DNA from: Melanocharis versteri
Lineage: Eukaryota > Chordata > Aves > Passeriformes > Melanocharitidae
DNA length: 64,000 nucleotides
Direction of reading: 5' to 3'
Assembly (NCBI GenBank): GCA_013397845.1
Contig: VZTG01000478.1
Coordinates: 291,599 to 355,598 of the forward strand
Below are positions 36,515 to 49,987 of the stretch, piece by piece. The notes under the pieces were generated by a model. It had not been told where the DNA came from, did no database searches, and saw nothing but the letters and a program-made list of their open reading frames with translations. The translations under genes and the position numbers were made by a program. Within the stretch, counting starts at the first letter, position 1. Each line of letters opens with the position of its first letter.

Positions 36515-39283
36515 GTACATATGAGATAATTTATGGGAGCATAATGATCTGCAGCAGGAATCTCAGGCTCAACCTGCCGCATGACTGAGCTAGTTTCTAT
36601 AAAGGACCTAGAAAACTGGCGCCACAGCAAACGAAGAAAATGAGTTTAATCACTTTACAAGCTTTCTGCTTGTGATCTTTCTGGCTATATCAGAATGAAA
36701 TGTAGGAAGAAAATAGTCACAAAAATGTATGCTGGATGCCTCAGTAGTTGATGATTGTTGAGACATGGGAGGAAGGAGGGGAATTAGTATACCTAAGGGG
36801 ATGTCAGGCAAGTGAAAACAAGGATGTTTTACAAGCAGCGCACTGGAAGTCTGGGGTTCACAATGAGAAGGATGTGAAAGCAGCTAGATGTCTGTCCTCT
36901 GGAAGGGGTTAAGGACCTGATAAATGGATAATTAGTGGAGCTTGTATCTTCCAAAGCAAGGTATTCACACAACAAAAGAGATCTACCTGGCTGCAGAAAC
37001 AATATTTCTAAGTAATATCCTTCCCCAACCACACTGGAACTGTACCTATGGATCTACAAAATAGCAATGTTTGAAAACAAATCCAGCAAGATCTGCTTCA
37101 ATGTTACACAGCAAAACTGCAGCTCTGTGCTCCGAAACAACTTTACAGGCATAACCACGCAATGATTCAGATCAGGTCAGGGTGAATCAGAAGGGTGAGA
37201 AATCTTAGGGTTAGAAGGGAGCTATAAAGACCAAGAATATTATTTTGAAAAGGAGTACAGGATATTAATTTGGAATTCTTTTGTCATGGTTTTGAAAAAA
37301 GATCACGACTTCAGAAAGGTATTTGAAGTAGACATAAACAGAAAAAGAATTAGATTCTTCTTTGTTTCTCTTTCTCCTACAGATCTCAACATTTTGAGAA
37401 CAAAACTTTTACAATAACCAATGTGTGTGTACCTTAATGAGTGGAGACATTACATAACCCTAATTTTATTTTCTAACTTCTTGACACTGCATTCTTTGGC
37501 CTGTTAGGACAAATGTGTGCTCTCAGAGGGTAGCTCATGCTAAGGCATTCAGAATCCAGAAATGGCTTTCCAATAGCTTGCAAACTGGAAGATTCCTCAT
37601 CACCTAACAAGTCCAAGAAAGCTGTATCAGATGCAAGGCCAGTAATGACTAACAAGAAGCAAGGCTTCATTCTTCCTGGAATGATTAGAAATGTCACCTT
37701 CACCTTTTTTCCTGTTCATTGCTACTTTTTTCAAGTGATCAAAATATTTTATTGAAGCAAATACTAGAAAAATATTTTTAATGAAAATAAATAAGAATAA
37801 AAAAGGACAGAAAGGCTGCTGCATTGTGACTCATTCATTGTCTCAAGGTTAAGGCACTAACGTGGATTTTTCATCAACATCCAAAGAAGAACAGAATACT
37901 TGGATTGCTGCATTACTTCTGATGCTGCAGCCTACACTGCACTGCATCAGCATTGATGGACACACTAAGACAGAGAGGAAACAGAGAAGCAGAACTAGAT
38001 GTCTTAATAAGGCTTTCTGACATATTCTGTGGTGGAAATACCTCTGTGGATAGCAGTGTCATTAAGAACATCTAGTGCTACTGGCAATATTCACAAAAAC
38101 ATTAACACTAGAGTCAACGGGATGAATTTATGGCTGGGAGAACTCCATGATAGTCAGCACAAATAGGAACTAAAATTATTGAGCAAACATCTCTGAGCCA
38201 AGACCTAGATTTCTAGGTATGGTGTGGGGAAAAATCTAACATTTGCCACTGGTTTTATTGAGACTTTGGATGTTATTTCTTCCATGTCTTTATGTAGTTG
38301 TGTATATAAATCTGCCACACGTATCACTCAGTACAGCTTCTGAGGATCATTTGTATCCTACACACTGCTCGGTCAGGGCATGCTATATCCCACTTGGAAC
38401 ATAATGCTTTGGGAGACTCGGGTGTCCCTGGGAGCTCAGCCAAGGGCTTGTTTTTCTAAGAGCTCAACAAGATGGGGCAGTTTGTTGCCAAAGGTGGCAT
38501 CAGCAGAAAAGGTGCCTGTCCTTCTGACTGTGTTCTGAACATTCAAACAGACTCGTGGAGTCACATCCCTCTAGCACAGGCCCTTTCACAACATCTGACC
38601 CTCAAACTCACCTGGCATCTGATTATTTCAAAACCTGGTGGATGAGGTTGCGCCAGGTCCAGCTTTCTGTCATCACCTTTCAAATCAATTAACAATGTTT
38701 GTCTTCTGAACTCAGTAATTAAAAAACTGTTTAAAAAGTGCCCTGAGGGAGTGGTGTGAACAGTAAGGGAGAGCAATACAGAAGAGCGAAGATGAGACAA
38801 ACCCTGAGTAGACAGAGGCTCTCTCATTGCTCTTTGATGCCCTGGAGATTTAAGTAGTCCCTATTCCATTTTTTTCCCAGTATTTTATCACTAGAACTCC
38901 ACCGAGTTACTATTAACATACATACATGCCAGAAAACTCCAAGTCTTTGAAACTCAAGTATACTGAAATGTATTTGGATTTTAAAGACTTTGGAATGCAA
39001 GATGAGCACATTTGAGAAAAAAAATTGAAGTAATCATCATTGATAAAAACGACAAATTGGATAAATAACAGTGAAGTTTTATTGTTGCCTTTGAAAGGTT
39101 TTTATGGGATATTATTATGAATATCTGACCAGGCTTGAATATATACTTTGGATCTCCCACTTACTTTAGAAAAATGTAAAAATAAGTCGCAAGGAATATC
39201 ACTTTATGCATCTTCCAGGATTGAGAAAGATTGAATTTCCCCAGTCTCAAATATATAATCCAAATGTTGTAATAAAAAAAATA
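36515..39283. other. Noncoding stretch, no gene seen
   Basis: AT-rich DNA. A faint CR1-like phrase occurs at 37,207-37,240 and is listed separately. Facing open frames at 37,473-37,755 and 38,561-39,009 have no domain. Confidence 0.5.
37207..37240 (-). mobile_element. Possible CR1 3'-end scrap
   Basis: CTTAGGGTTAGAAGGGAGCT followed by ATAAAGACCAAG resembles the reversed CR1 end (GGTTGGAAGGGACCTTAAAGATCA). Only about 32 bases align and no further CR1 words follow, so it is uncertain. Confidence 0.3.
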
Positions 39284-39322
39284 AAAAGGAAAGAAAGAAA
39301 GAAAGGAAGGAAGAAAGAAATT
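39284..39322. repeat. (GAAA)n / (GAAG)n purine microsatellite
   Basis: A run of GAAA and GGAA units of about 36 bases, purine on the plus strand, flanked by A-runs on the left and T8 on the right. It contributes to the lysine- and phenylalanine-rich chance frame on the minus strand. Confidence 0.9.
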
Positions 39323-42300
39323 TTTTTTCTGTGCTTAGGTTATACAGAAGGTAGTTAGAAGGGAGTTTACCCCTGAGTACCTTAATAGCTTCCCATATCT
39401 CCAACCCTTGTAATGTTGCCTCTTTTCTCAATAGCCCTGTAGCTTCTGTCACTTCCTTCTTCCCCACACCTGTCTTCAAATATTATACCGTTTATGACAG
39501 ACGTGCAGAGTAGACAAAATCAGAACCCCTATCATCGTCTGTCACCACTTTGTCGTCATGGTCGTGAGTGTCTCCTGTTAAACCCAGAGGCTAATGCCAA
39601 AGTTGCTGGTCTTACACATCCCTGCCACTCTTAAACTACATGGCAAATCCTCTTTTCAGTCTCCAAATTACATCTTGAAAATTGTTTTCACTTTTCTGAA
39701 AAATCACCCAACAAATAAATGGAGCAAAAGCCCATTCTGTGCTGTGGAACGCACGGACATCACTCGTGATAGACGGTCCCTCTCACCAGATGCTGAGGGG
39801 ATATTCTATGGAGGCCTCGTTGTACTGTCTTGGAAAGCTCCATGGACAGCAACCCTCAGCTGATGCTGGAGTCAGGATGTGAGGCAAGGTGGATTAGCTT
39901 TGGTGTCATCTGGTGCAGACATTTCATGCTCTGACCTCACATCTGCTGTCACGTGGGAAAACAACAAACTCTGCCTTTCACAACTCAGGGATGTCAACAT
40001 CTTCCTTTTGCTGGCAGACAAACACGGGAAAAGAAAGAACACATAGCAGTCCACTACATGGCATATATAAAATATCTTGCTAAAGGTCTGGCTCTTGCTG
40101 TCAGCATCTGATTTTAGAATAAAGATTTTTTTTTTATACGAGGTTGGCAGTGAGAGTAAGACTCTGCCTGATAGCAGCAATCTGATAAGTCCTCAGTCCA
40201 TCCTTGAGGTGTGTATTTGTATACAGCTCTATATGCTACCTTGCAAGAAAAGCTGTATAAGCAAATCTATATTTGTGCAGAATACCAGTAAATGACTTAA
40301 ACAGGAGGTATAATTTTTAATATAATACCGTTATGCTATAAGCTTTGTTGTGAAAATTAGGATTTGTACCATTTTTTCAGATCACGACTGACTTTTTCAC
40401 CTCTGATCTGTAGTGTAGTTCAGTGATTCAGTCTAAGTACACAAAAAAGGTAACTAAAAATACAGCAAGGCTTGACTAATAATCGATTTGCAGACTTCTA
40501 AGAGCTGTCATGACTTGTCAGTCTTAGAAGAGAAGGTAAAAATTAGTTTTCCACCACTAAACAGAGTCACAAATAGCACTGGTTTCCTTGGAGACTTAGC
40601 AGCAGTTCTCAAAACACTGTACTTGCAGGAAAGGAGTGACTTGTAAAGATACATTCCCTGTCCAAACTTTAATTAATCTCCTCTCCTAATAATTTACACA
40701 CACATCAGCTGTGTGTATTTGTGTTTACCTCATTATGCCCTCCTCTCAAGTCCTCTTTCATGGCGTATATGTATAATGTATAGTACAAATACGTTACTTG
40801 CAAAGTTTTTTTTCTGTATTGCTTATAATGTGCAAAAATCGCAATTCTACAGAAAATTGTTTGTACTTTTTCATAAAATACATATTTTCATTAATTGTCT
40901 ACAATGATAAAAGTAACTATCAGTTCAGCAGTTCTAAAATTCCTGACATAAAAATAACATTGCAGTTGAAAAGAGCATTATTGCCTCCTGAGTAAACATC
41001 ATGAGGATAAAACCTTGAATTCTCCAATGAGGACAGAGATGACAAGAAGGCAACACAAACTGACAGGGAGAAAGTTCTCTCATCCTTACTCGAGGTGAAC
41101 TGGTTGCAGGCTGGTAAGCCAGGAATGAGTTTTTGTCATGTTTGTCAGGGCGTGAATGCTGTCTTGCCCTCAGACACTGCTCCCTGTCTCCTGCTCTGTA
41201 TGGTATCAGGGAGTTTGTCATCTACCACCATTTCACAGTACTTTTACCTACTTTCAATACCTGAGACATAGTAGAAGGCTGCATCATAAGTGATTCCACA
41301 GTTTGTCTAAAGAGAATGTTTATATTTGTTGTTAAAAAGTGTTTAGGTGTATCAATGCGTATGTCTACCCACAGCTATCTGTTCACTATATATGAGAAAA
41401 GCGTAACATTATCTATAGGTGAATATATTCAGAGTTAAGGAGCGATCAGTGTGATACTAAAAATTTTCCAATTGCTACACCTAATCATATCTGAAAAATT
41501 AATCACTGCAAAGTGTCTTCAACAGCTTAAGTAAAATACGAGTAAGAAATTCCTATTTGGTAATAAACTGCTTTCTTGATATCACAACTGAAATAACTCA
41601 TTTTCCATATACTGAGCATGAGAAGTTTTTCGGAATGGCAAAAAGCATTTTTTAGCAAGGTGGCGTAATTAAATGGAGTGCTGATTAAAGTTTATGGGCA
41701 CACTACTAATCACTCAAAAGTTCTGATGTTTCAGCATTGGAATTACACATTTTTAAGTCATTATATACTCAAAGAAAATATTTCATACGCAGAAGACAAG
41801 ATCATCCAATGAATGGCCTAGAAAGGAGAAAACAGGCCTTGATATTAGTGGGAATTGAGCTCATTGTTGTATGACAATTAAACAGCATACAACAAAATAC
41901 CCTTGGTGTGCTGTGGATCTCACAGTCTAGGGATACATTTGCTATCTGTATTGTGTACAAATCATTTCAGGCTTAGACTTTTAACACTGTATGAGAGACT
42001 CTGTGTTCATCCCATGTGAAATCTTAGCTTGAGTCATCAGCAGACATCACATCCATTCCAATATTTCATGAAGATTTCATCTATGTTATCTCTCATCTTT
42101 TTAGACGGTTACATTTTTGTTTAAGTGTCAAGTGCAAGTATTTACGCATTTGTGTTTGTACGTGCACTTTCTCTTTTCAACACCTTCAGCTTTGCCTGCT
42201 GCCTTTCACATTACTTACCGCACATGAGGCACAAGATTCTAAATACAGCCCTGTGCTTACTGGTTGATTTGAACATCTGTCTAATCCTGTGGTGTCCTCT

Positions 42301-44820
42301 GTCTCTGATCCTCATCAAACCTATATCTAAGCCATCAGAATACTGACTTCCTTTCAATCCCAGTATGGACAGCAGCGGGCCTGAACGAGCATGTGTAATC
42401 TAGGTTGCCATGAGTTTGCAAGTGCTGTTCACATTCAAACCACTAGAACTGAACCTGACCCAATAGCTTCTTTTAAGGGACAGATCCTAAACAAAATCAT
42501 TCTGCTTTTCAGGTGCAGTCTTAATGAAGCCACTTTTCACCAGCTCAGCTCCCAAATGGTCAAAGATCTTAGATGATAATCCACTTCACTAAGACAAATA
42601 TATTCTGATTCCCTTTGTTGATTTTCCAGGAGTAAGACTCTCTCCTCTATGCTTCATTTTTTTCACTTGCACAAAAATGTAACTGTAAATAAAAGATGTC
42701 ACCTCTGCCCTATGTATTTATTATCTGTTGTACTTAGGTGTAAAATTCTCGTCTTAGATCGAGTGTTCTCAGTAACTCATAGAAGAGCCACCTCTGCTGC
42801 CTCACATAGAAGACACAGAAGTGTCTTTTGAAGTGAATGATGGCTGTGGAGGCACGAAGCCCTGCAGTGCTGTACGAGAAGAGCAGGTGGAAGGTGGCTC
42901 CAGCTGGGAATAAGCCTGCCTTCTGCCACAGTGAGCAGAATATCTCATGTTGACCAGAGAAGCACTGAAATATCATTGTGCCTGTGGCTTCTGAAGCTCT
43001 CATGGGCCATAATTTTCCACAGCATTTCAGTACAACCTGTTTCACTATTTCTTTTTTTTAGCATATTTTTGGACCACATCAGCTCTTTAAGATATATGTA
43101 TAAATACAACAGAGTTCACTTTGTCATACTTTGTGCATGCAGCTCTAGTAATGGGAGTTACACAGATGTTTCAATAGCTAAACATATTCTTGTGTTTAAT
43201 TCATTCAAGGAGTCATTGTCGATTCAGTGGCACATTTCCACCTTGACAGCCTGTAATTATAATAATCTTTAGCAAAAATAAATGAGATGTTTAAAAATAC
43301 TTCATATTTGGGAACCTAGTGTTTTGGTATTTTATTTTAATCTTAGACCTGCTACTTATAAGGACCCTTTTTGGGGTGGAACACCATTTTCTGAACTTTT
43401 AAGTCAAAATTTGCATGCTGCTTAGATTATCATTTATATTTGCATACACAAAGCTAGAGTCCTTAATTTTTTTTATTATATATTCTTTACATCATAAATG
43501 CATGGAGGACTTTTAGTTATAGAAAACAGAATCAGATTGATACAGAATATTTTGTGTGTCTCCCATTTGTCGCTACTAATTTGCTGTTGGTTTGGCAAGT
43601 CAGTGAAAAGGCAATTTTGCCCCTTTAGTTTTTGAATTCCTATTGACCTGAATATTCATAGAGTCAGTAGTTTACTCCTGAGTACTTCATGTGAAACTTT
43701 TCTTCAAACTTTGGTCAGAGGCTCACTATGGTGAATCTAAATGTACCAGTTTTGGAGTTACAGGCAGCAGGTTGGAATTATACTGGTTAATATACCAAAT
43801 ATTTTTGAAGTGGTCTCACTGGGAATGTTACAGGGCTTATGTGAAAAACTCCCTATTCATGGAAATGCAGAGAAGAAAGGGAAAAGGGAAGCAGATGGAG
43901 GGATTGGTAAGTCAAGATCTAAGGCTTCAAAGTGTTTACATTATTCCCTGCAGATGATAGTTGAATAGCAAAATCATAGGTCCCCATGTCGTTGTTTTTT
44001 TTCTGGTAGCTGAACTATTGTCTACTTATCCACAGCAGACAGTGGTTGTGATTCGAAACAAATACATCATTCCCATTAATTACTGAGTTTTAAACTGCCT
44101 AACCTTTACTAAGTAAAACTTGTAAAACTTACTCTTGTGGTGTTTTTATAAGGCTGTGTGATGGAAAAAAGAGTCACATACTCCTGCCAATTTTGCCAAA
44201 ATACAAAAATTCTTTCCTAATTCCAAGTGCATTATACAAGTTACACTCATAGCACCTCAGAAACACAGATTCCTAATTGCATCACAGAGACAGAGGGCAA
44301 AAAAATTAGAAGACAAGTAGACAACCATGTGCTCCCCTTGTTCTGTTCTTTATACTGGCCTTCCTCTTTCTCTAACATAATAAGAAAACCTTACAATTTA
44401 GAGACCAGTTGCAGAACAAGTGTGCACCCATGGCCATTTTTTCTGCACAAGCACAAATTAGAAACTGGCTGTGAAACCAGAGACAACAGAATTCACACTG
44501 TAACTGTGATCGTGACTGAATTCCAAGCATTTCAGATTGTGTTGATGGAGAAGATGAGAAATAAAGGAAAAAGATGAAATAGCATTAGAGTAACTTCCAT
44601 TCCAGAAGAGCCCATTGGTTGAGCATCATTTAAGAAACAAGTTTTAAGAAATCTGTCAGGTTTCAAGAGACATCATACTACTAGAAACTTTTGTCTGATG
44701 GGGAAGAGAACATGGAGATCTGCTTCCATTAGTCTGTAGTGAGAGTATAAGGTGCTGGAGTGCAAACTGGGGGGAAATTTTAATTATATAGTTAAGGTAA
44801 AAGGAAACTGGATACCTTGT
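39323..44820. other. Long noncoding stretch, no gene seen
   Basis: About 5.5 kb of AT-rich DNA. 39,480-39,860 has somewhat more CpG than average (for example around 39,498, 39,535, 39,553 and 39,750-39,775) and could include a minor conserved patch, but no motif stands out. Open frames up to 116 codons (44,227-44,577) have no recognised domain. Confidence 0.5.
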
Positions 44821-44858
44821 AGCACAGATTTATTATATGTACATTGTACATATGTGCT
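44821..44858. repeat. Nested inverted repeat (hairpin/cruciform)
   Basis: Inner arms ATATGTACA (44,835-44,843) and TGTACATAT (44,845-44,853) are perfect complements around one base. Outer arms AGCAC (44,821-44,825) and GTGCT (44,854-44,858) also pair, leaving a nine-base bulge on the left. It could extrude as a cruciform or fold as an RNA hairpin. The one-base loop is too tight for a typical microRNA precursor. Confidence 0.85.
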
Positions 44859-47800
44859 GTAGCCTGCCAACTTTACATTATAGGCTACCACCTTTCCAGC
44901 AAAGGGGAAAGTTCTTTGCATATTTCATGACCTGGTTAAGGGGGAGATGGCAGGGAGTAGTGTAGAAGGGAAGGTACAGTTTGGGAGGATATTAACAGTG
45001 AGTTCCTCCAGGTCAGTTCATACTCTTAGGATGGGGATCATGGGAAAAAAATTTTTTATGTTCTCTTTCGGAACACTGACACAAAGCAAAGAGTGCTGAT
45101 GGAATTGGTTAGAACACATGCTGGGGTACAAAGGTGGATAATGCAGAAACCACACAGAAAGCTGGCTGAGTAAATGAGCCAAATTCAATGGTGCAGTGAG
45201 CACTTGTAGCCTATTAAAAAAAGATGCTGCTTTGCAAGTGGCGATGACTGTTTGAGAGGAGGACACAGCATTTTCAGGAAAGCCAAGAATCGCCAAGTCT
45301 AATGCAGATACAATCACAGGATGGGTCAGCCAAGATAGTTCCATGATGGCAGACAAATACTACTACCACCATTAAACGAGTTGCAGTTGAGATCTCATTT
45401 GGTGCTCTGGGTATGGCAGCTTGTACAGAACGGGTCAAGCCAAAGACTTGCATATGAGCTCTTACACCAACACAGCAAAACATCTTTTGAGAATTATACA
45501 GACTTTGGTTACCTGCCCACACAAAGGGTTAGTGGTGTCCTGGACATGTAGACTCACACGGCTAGCAGAATTAGGTATCTAAACAATTTTGGTGCCTTTG
45601 AAAATTATTTTGTCCTTTGGGTCTGAAGAAATTTGAAAAAACAATGGGTTGTAATTCCTAAGATGTCATTAATAGACTTGTAACACTCACATAGAGAAAA
45701 AAAAAATACCAAATGACCTAACCTACTCCACTACCTGGAAAATCCCTTTAAACTAAACTTTTTCTAAGTAGACTTAATTGATAGAGGTTCCAGCATTTTT
45801 CTCAGAGAACTACTGCACAGTTTAATAGGTCTAACTAATGTACTCTGATTCCTGTCTTGGGGTTTAAAAAACCCTTGTATGATGGCAGTCTTCTCCTTAA
45901 TTTTTATATCCATCCAGCCAGTGCAATAGTTGAATATTTTAGTGTTGCAAGGTTTCTTCTGACCAGGCCTGTATTTACACAAACTATAAAGCAACTTAAG
46001 ACACTTCAATAAACTTAATATAAATTGTCACCATACACAACTCATACATGCAAATAAAGAGAAGTGATTTATATCAGAGTTTCTTCATAGCATGACTTGG
46101 CTAATTAAACTACACTTTTTCTTATTACATTTTATGGACTCCATTACTGTAATGCAGGAAGCATCAAGCAGTAAGAGCAAATGAGCCAGGGGAGAAGTAC
46201 GTGACACATTTGAATCCTCTGTATAAGTACTGTGGTATTTTGGCTAATAGAAGACAACACATTGCTCTCAAACAGGTCTAAGAGGGAGATCCAATACTTA
46301 AAATCTATTGATGGGTACCTAATGCCTTTGAATTGCAAGGATTGCTTTGTGAAAGCAGGTACACTTGTAGTATGCATCGTTATGAAAGCATGTCCAAACC
46401 TATTTTATGCCAATAGAAAAATTTTACGGCAATAATACAGCATATATAGACAATGTTTGCACATATCAAAGGTTAACTGAATTATGTAATGCTTGGTAAT
46501 CTTTATTTTTAAGCTCAACCATCACACTTTATGTATTAAAACACATAGATTTTTTTTTAATATAACACATTAAAAACCTGGCCTTTTAATGAAGTATGGA
46601 TTTTATTATTATTTCATTAACATAAAGAGGAAAAGATAAATTATTTTAAAGCTAGGATTTTCAGATGAATCCTTGTGATTTACTTTTTACATGCTTCAAA
46701 ATTGTCACCTGACATAAGGGGACAAAGGCATCCCTGTAAACTCCAACATACCATATTAAAATATATGCATCTTTGACAGATTTCAGGTATTCTATTATTA
46801 AATTGCCAATGAAGTAAAATATTTGTTTACTTATTTTAGTCATTGGTGATCTGAAATTTGTAACACCTGTCGACTTTTTACAACTGTGTATTGTATGGGT
46901 TCTTCCTTAAGGTTCCTAAGAACAGTCATTTAATATTTAGAGCTTTTTTCAGTAACTCAGAATTATCTAGCACTACTGATCTGTAAATAAATGATCACAC
47001 AGAGTCTTGGAATAATCGAGTGGAAAATAAAGGCTAAAATTCCTTTAAGTTATCAAAAAGTTAAACAACCTTTCCAAGGATCATTCTAGCTTGTGCCATG
47101 TTCATTTAAGAGAATTTCAGGCAACTGCAGCATTCATGTTCATCTAAACAATGAGGGGACACTAAGATTATGTGAAATATTCATGCTATGCCAAAATACA
47201 GTGACCACATGTAGTGGTAATTTCTTTTAACATATAGTTTTAAAAAGGACAAAGTAAATAGATTATAAATGAGAAGTAGTAAGAATGGGTAGGACAAGAC
47301 AAGAGAACGTTTAATTGGAGGTTCTTAATAATCCATTGCCTTAAAGAATGTGTAGCAGTGGCATTTACTGATCTCTTGAGCTCCATCCCCAACCATGGTG
47401 TTAGGCACGTTCTGTATGTCCATCCCATACAGCTAGAGCAGCATACAAAAATATTGCACAGCTGTTTCTTTGCTGACAATGCTTAATGAAAACGGAAAAT
47501 GATGAATATTTTGCCATCTATTTTGTTTTGTTTAGATTCTGGCTATATCAGTCTGAACTTATGTAGATATCCATAGTTCCCATCCTCTCAGAGAAATTAG
47601 GTGATCTGCTTAAAATGCAAATATTATTTTATTTTTTTAAAGAGGGAAGTGTTAAATGCAACTAAGCATCTCAAATTCCTCAAGCAGATCAAACACTCTG
47701 GTTCAAGAGTGCAGAACAAATGATCCTTATGAAGACTTTTATATTCTTTGTCACCAGGAAGGGATTGCCTACCTGAATCAAGGCCAGGTATATGAAACGT

Positions 47801-48359
47801 ACTGTGCCAGCCATCACTGTGGCTTGGCCGTGAGAGATCCTGAGATCTTAAACCAGCTCTGGCTCATTCATCAGCAATACAAATTTTGCGTAAACGTATC
47901 TTTAGTGGGCCTAGGTGTAACATTTTCTTCTTAAGCTATATTTCTAAGTAGAAAAAACCCTCATTCTTTAAGTAGACTTTTCCTATCAAGCCGGTATGAT
48001 TAATGAAGGACACGAATACTCCATAGAAAATAAAAACAGCGGTATTAAAATGCATCCTATACATTGTGAGCCAAAAGCATAGTTTTTTAGCATATGAAAA
48101 TTTACAGTAATTTTTCATTGCTGGTTTGTACATGGTCATAAAATTTCTGCCATCTGATAACTAATGAAAAAAAGGAAAAAATCCAGTATCTCATTCAAGG
48201 GCATACAAAAAAAATGCCAATGCATCATCCACATTGCCTCCAGAAATATGTTCCCCTCTTTAAAATGGTGGGGTTGCATTTAACCAGCTTTGCCAGTTTT
48301 GCATCCCATTAAAATAAGGGTTATGAAATCTTATTTAAAATAACTGCATGCAGGAAGAA
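44859..48359. other. Noncoding stretch, no gene seen
   Basis: AT-rich DNA. Open frames at 45,018-45,522 (minus), 46,144-46,435 and 47,656-47,934 have no recognisable domain or paired splice sites. No repeat family recognised. Confidence 0.5.
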
Positions 48360-49400
48360 GGAAATAAACTACGATAATTTAATCTTCTTTCTTAAATGTT
48401 AACAGCAGTATAAAAATGGATGCTCTCATCCTTGTAATCAGTTGCACGGTGCACAAGGGCAGCAGTCTCTGGTGCCTCATCTGTGAACTAATCTTTCATT
48501 TCATAGCAGATCTTTCCATATCAAACAACACAAATGACTTAATTTGCATGACAGGATTTGTAACGGGGCAAATCTAGTGTCAAAGTCGATTAAAGATTAC
48601 ACCGGAGAACTATCATAATCAGTACTCTAATGAGCCTAAATAGTACATGTAAAGTCTCCCCTTTTTGCCATTCCAGTCATGTATAAAAGGGAATGTGTTT
48701 CTTTTCATCGGTGAGCCAGTCCTTTGGTTTGCACATTACGCCCTACGTTGAGCTAAAGTCATGTCAGTCTGGTTTCAGAGGGAGAGAAAGGGAAATAATA
48801 AAGCAAACATCACTTCACAAATGACATTGCTTGGTATAAGCCAACGTTTGAAGCCCTTAATTCTTCTAATCTGCAAAATAGTCAATGCTAATGGGTTTTT
48901 GCCTTTGTGAAAGCTGATGCATAGAAAGAAAAACTTTAATGAGCTGCCTGGGTTGTATGCTTACAGATACCTGTCAAATGTCTGTCATCTTAGCTATCGT
49001 TGAGGCATTATAAAGAAAGTAAGAAGGAAGGAACGACAGTATTTGTACAAGCATTTTCATGCTAAAATGGCACAATTTTCTTCCTGTCATAATTTCATTG
49101 TATCTGAAAGTCAGAAAAGCTTAACCCTTTCAATAGCACATCCTGCAGAGCATATCACGCATAATGTTTGAACTGGCAGCTTTAAAAATATCACCATGGT
49201 TTTGTAAACAGCATCCTCTCTTAAATTCATTTCACAAAACTGATTTATCTGTATCTTAAAAAAATGCATCAACAAATTATTGGAATCCATTGCTGCGATT
49301 TGGGAAGATTAAGAATTTACCAAATGTACCAAACCCTTACTGTGAGAGTCTGTCATCACAATAAATCCCTCCTGAGTTCTTAATTTCATACCCCTTTTGT
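48360..49400. promoter_or_regulatory. Candidate conserved noncoding block, about 1 kb
   Basis: This kilobase is non-repetitive, free of homopolymers over most of its length, and rich in developmental transcription-factor words. They include octamer ATTTGCAT (48,542-48,549), CGATTAAAGATTAC (from 48,588), several TAAT cores and scattered CpGs (for example 48,563, 48,588 and 48,603). A TATAAAAGG at 48,682-48,690 matches a TATA box on the plus strand, so a minor promoter is possible. No long open frame crosses it. The texture is like conserved enhancers in gene deserts beside developmental regulators. Confidence 0.35.
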
Positions 49401-49657
49401 CTTTATGCTGACAATATGAATAGCCAAGAGGTCAACAAACTCCCTTATTCTTACTTTCTTATTTATGAAAAAAATGGGAATTTGAATGCAACTTATTAGA
49501 AACACACCTGCTAACTCTGTTATTCTAAGCTGTATTCATGTCAAGCCAGTCTTGCTTTCTGATGTTTATAGTTACTGTGAGAAATTGTCTATGAACTGAA
49601 GTCGTGCATTCAGAAGTGTTAGCCCAGGTGAGCCAATTTGCCTATTTTTCTTTCCAG
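49401..49657. other. Noncoding spacer ending in a splice-acceptor-like tract
   Basis: AT-rich DNA. The last bases (CCTATTTTTCTTTCCAG, ending 49,657) form a strong pyrimidine tract and AG. Confidence 0.3.
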
Positions 49658-49829
49658 ATTTATCGTCCATCCTCACTATTTTCAAACAATCCAGGCATCC
49701 AGAGCATGGACATTTCAGTGCAGACCTATGTTTCCACCAGTCCAAGCACCAACCTTTAGCATGAAGATGAGCACATTCTCTAAATGTGGATATTCACCTT
49801 TGGGAGTCAGGATCAAAAAAGGCACTTAG
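49658..49829 (+). other. Exon-like segment, 172 bp, unrecognised
   Basis: It is bounded by a strong acceptor (TTTTTCTTTCCAG) and a strong donor (TTAG/GTACGT) at 49,830. One frame is open across the segment until its very last codon, which is TAG at 49,827-49,829. The frame that starts at the first base stops at about 49,757-49,759 after 33 codons. Because no frame passes through the donor cleanly in both directions, a noncoding RNA exon or an untranslated exon is more likely than an internal coding exon. I recognise no protein. Splice-site-like pairs of this spacing also arise by chance. Confidence 0.15.
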
Positions 49830-49987
49830 GTACGTGGTGAAATCTGTTCGTGCACAGAGCTGTTTGTAGACTCCGGGCCTTCATTTGGGCAGAGGACATA
49901 CCAGAATATTCAGAGAAGGGGTTTTATGTTCGAGGGACACCTGCCGAGCCCAGCAGAAAGCATGACTAAGGGTTGTGGTGGCAGGTG

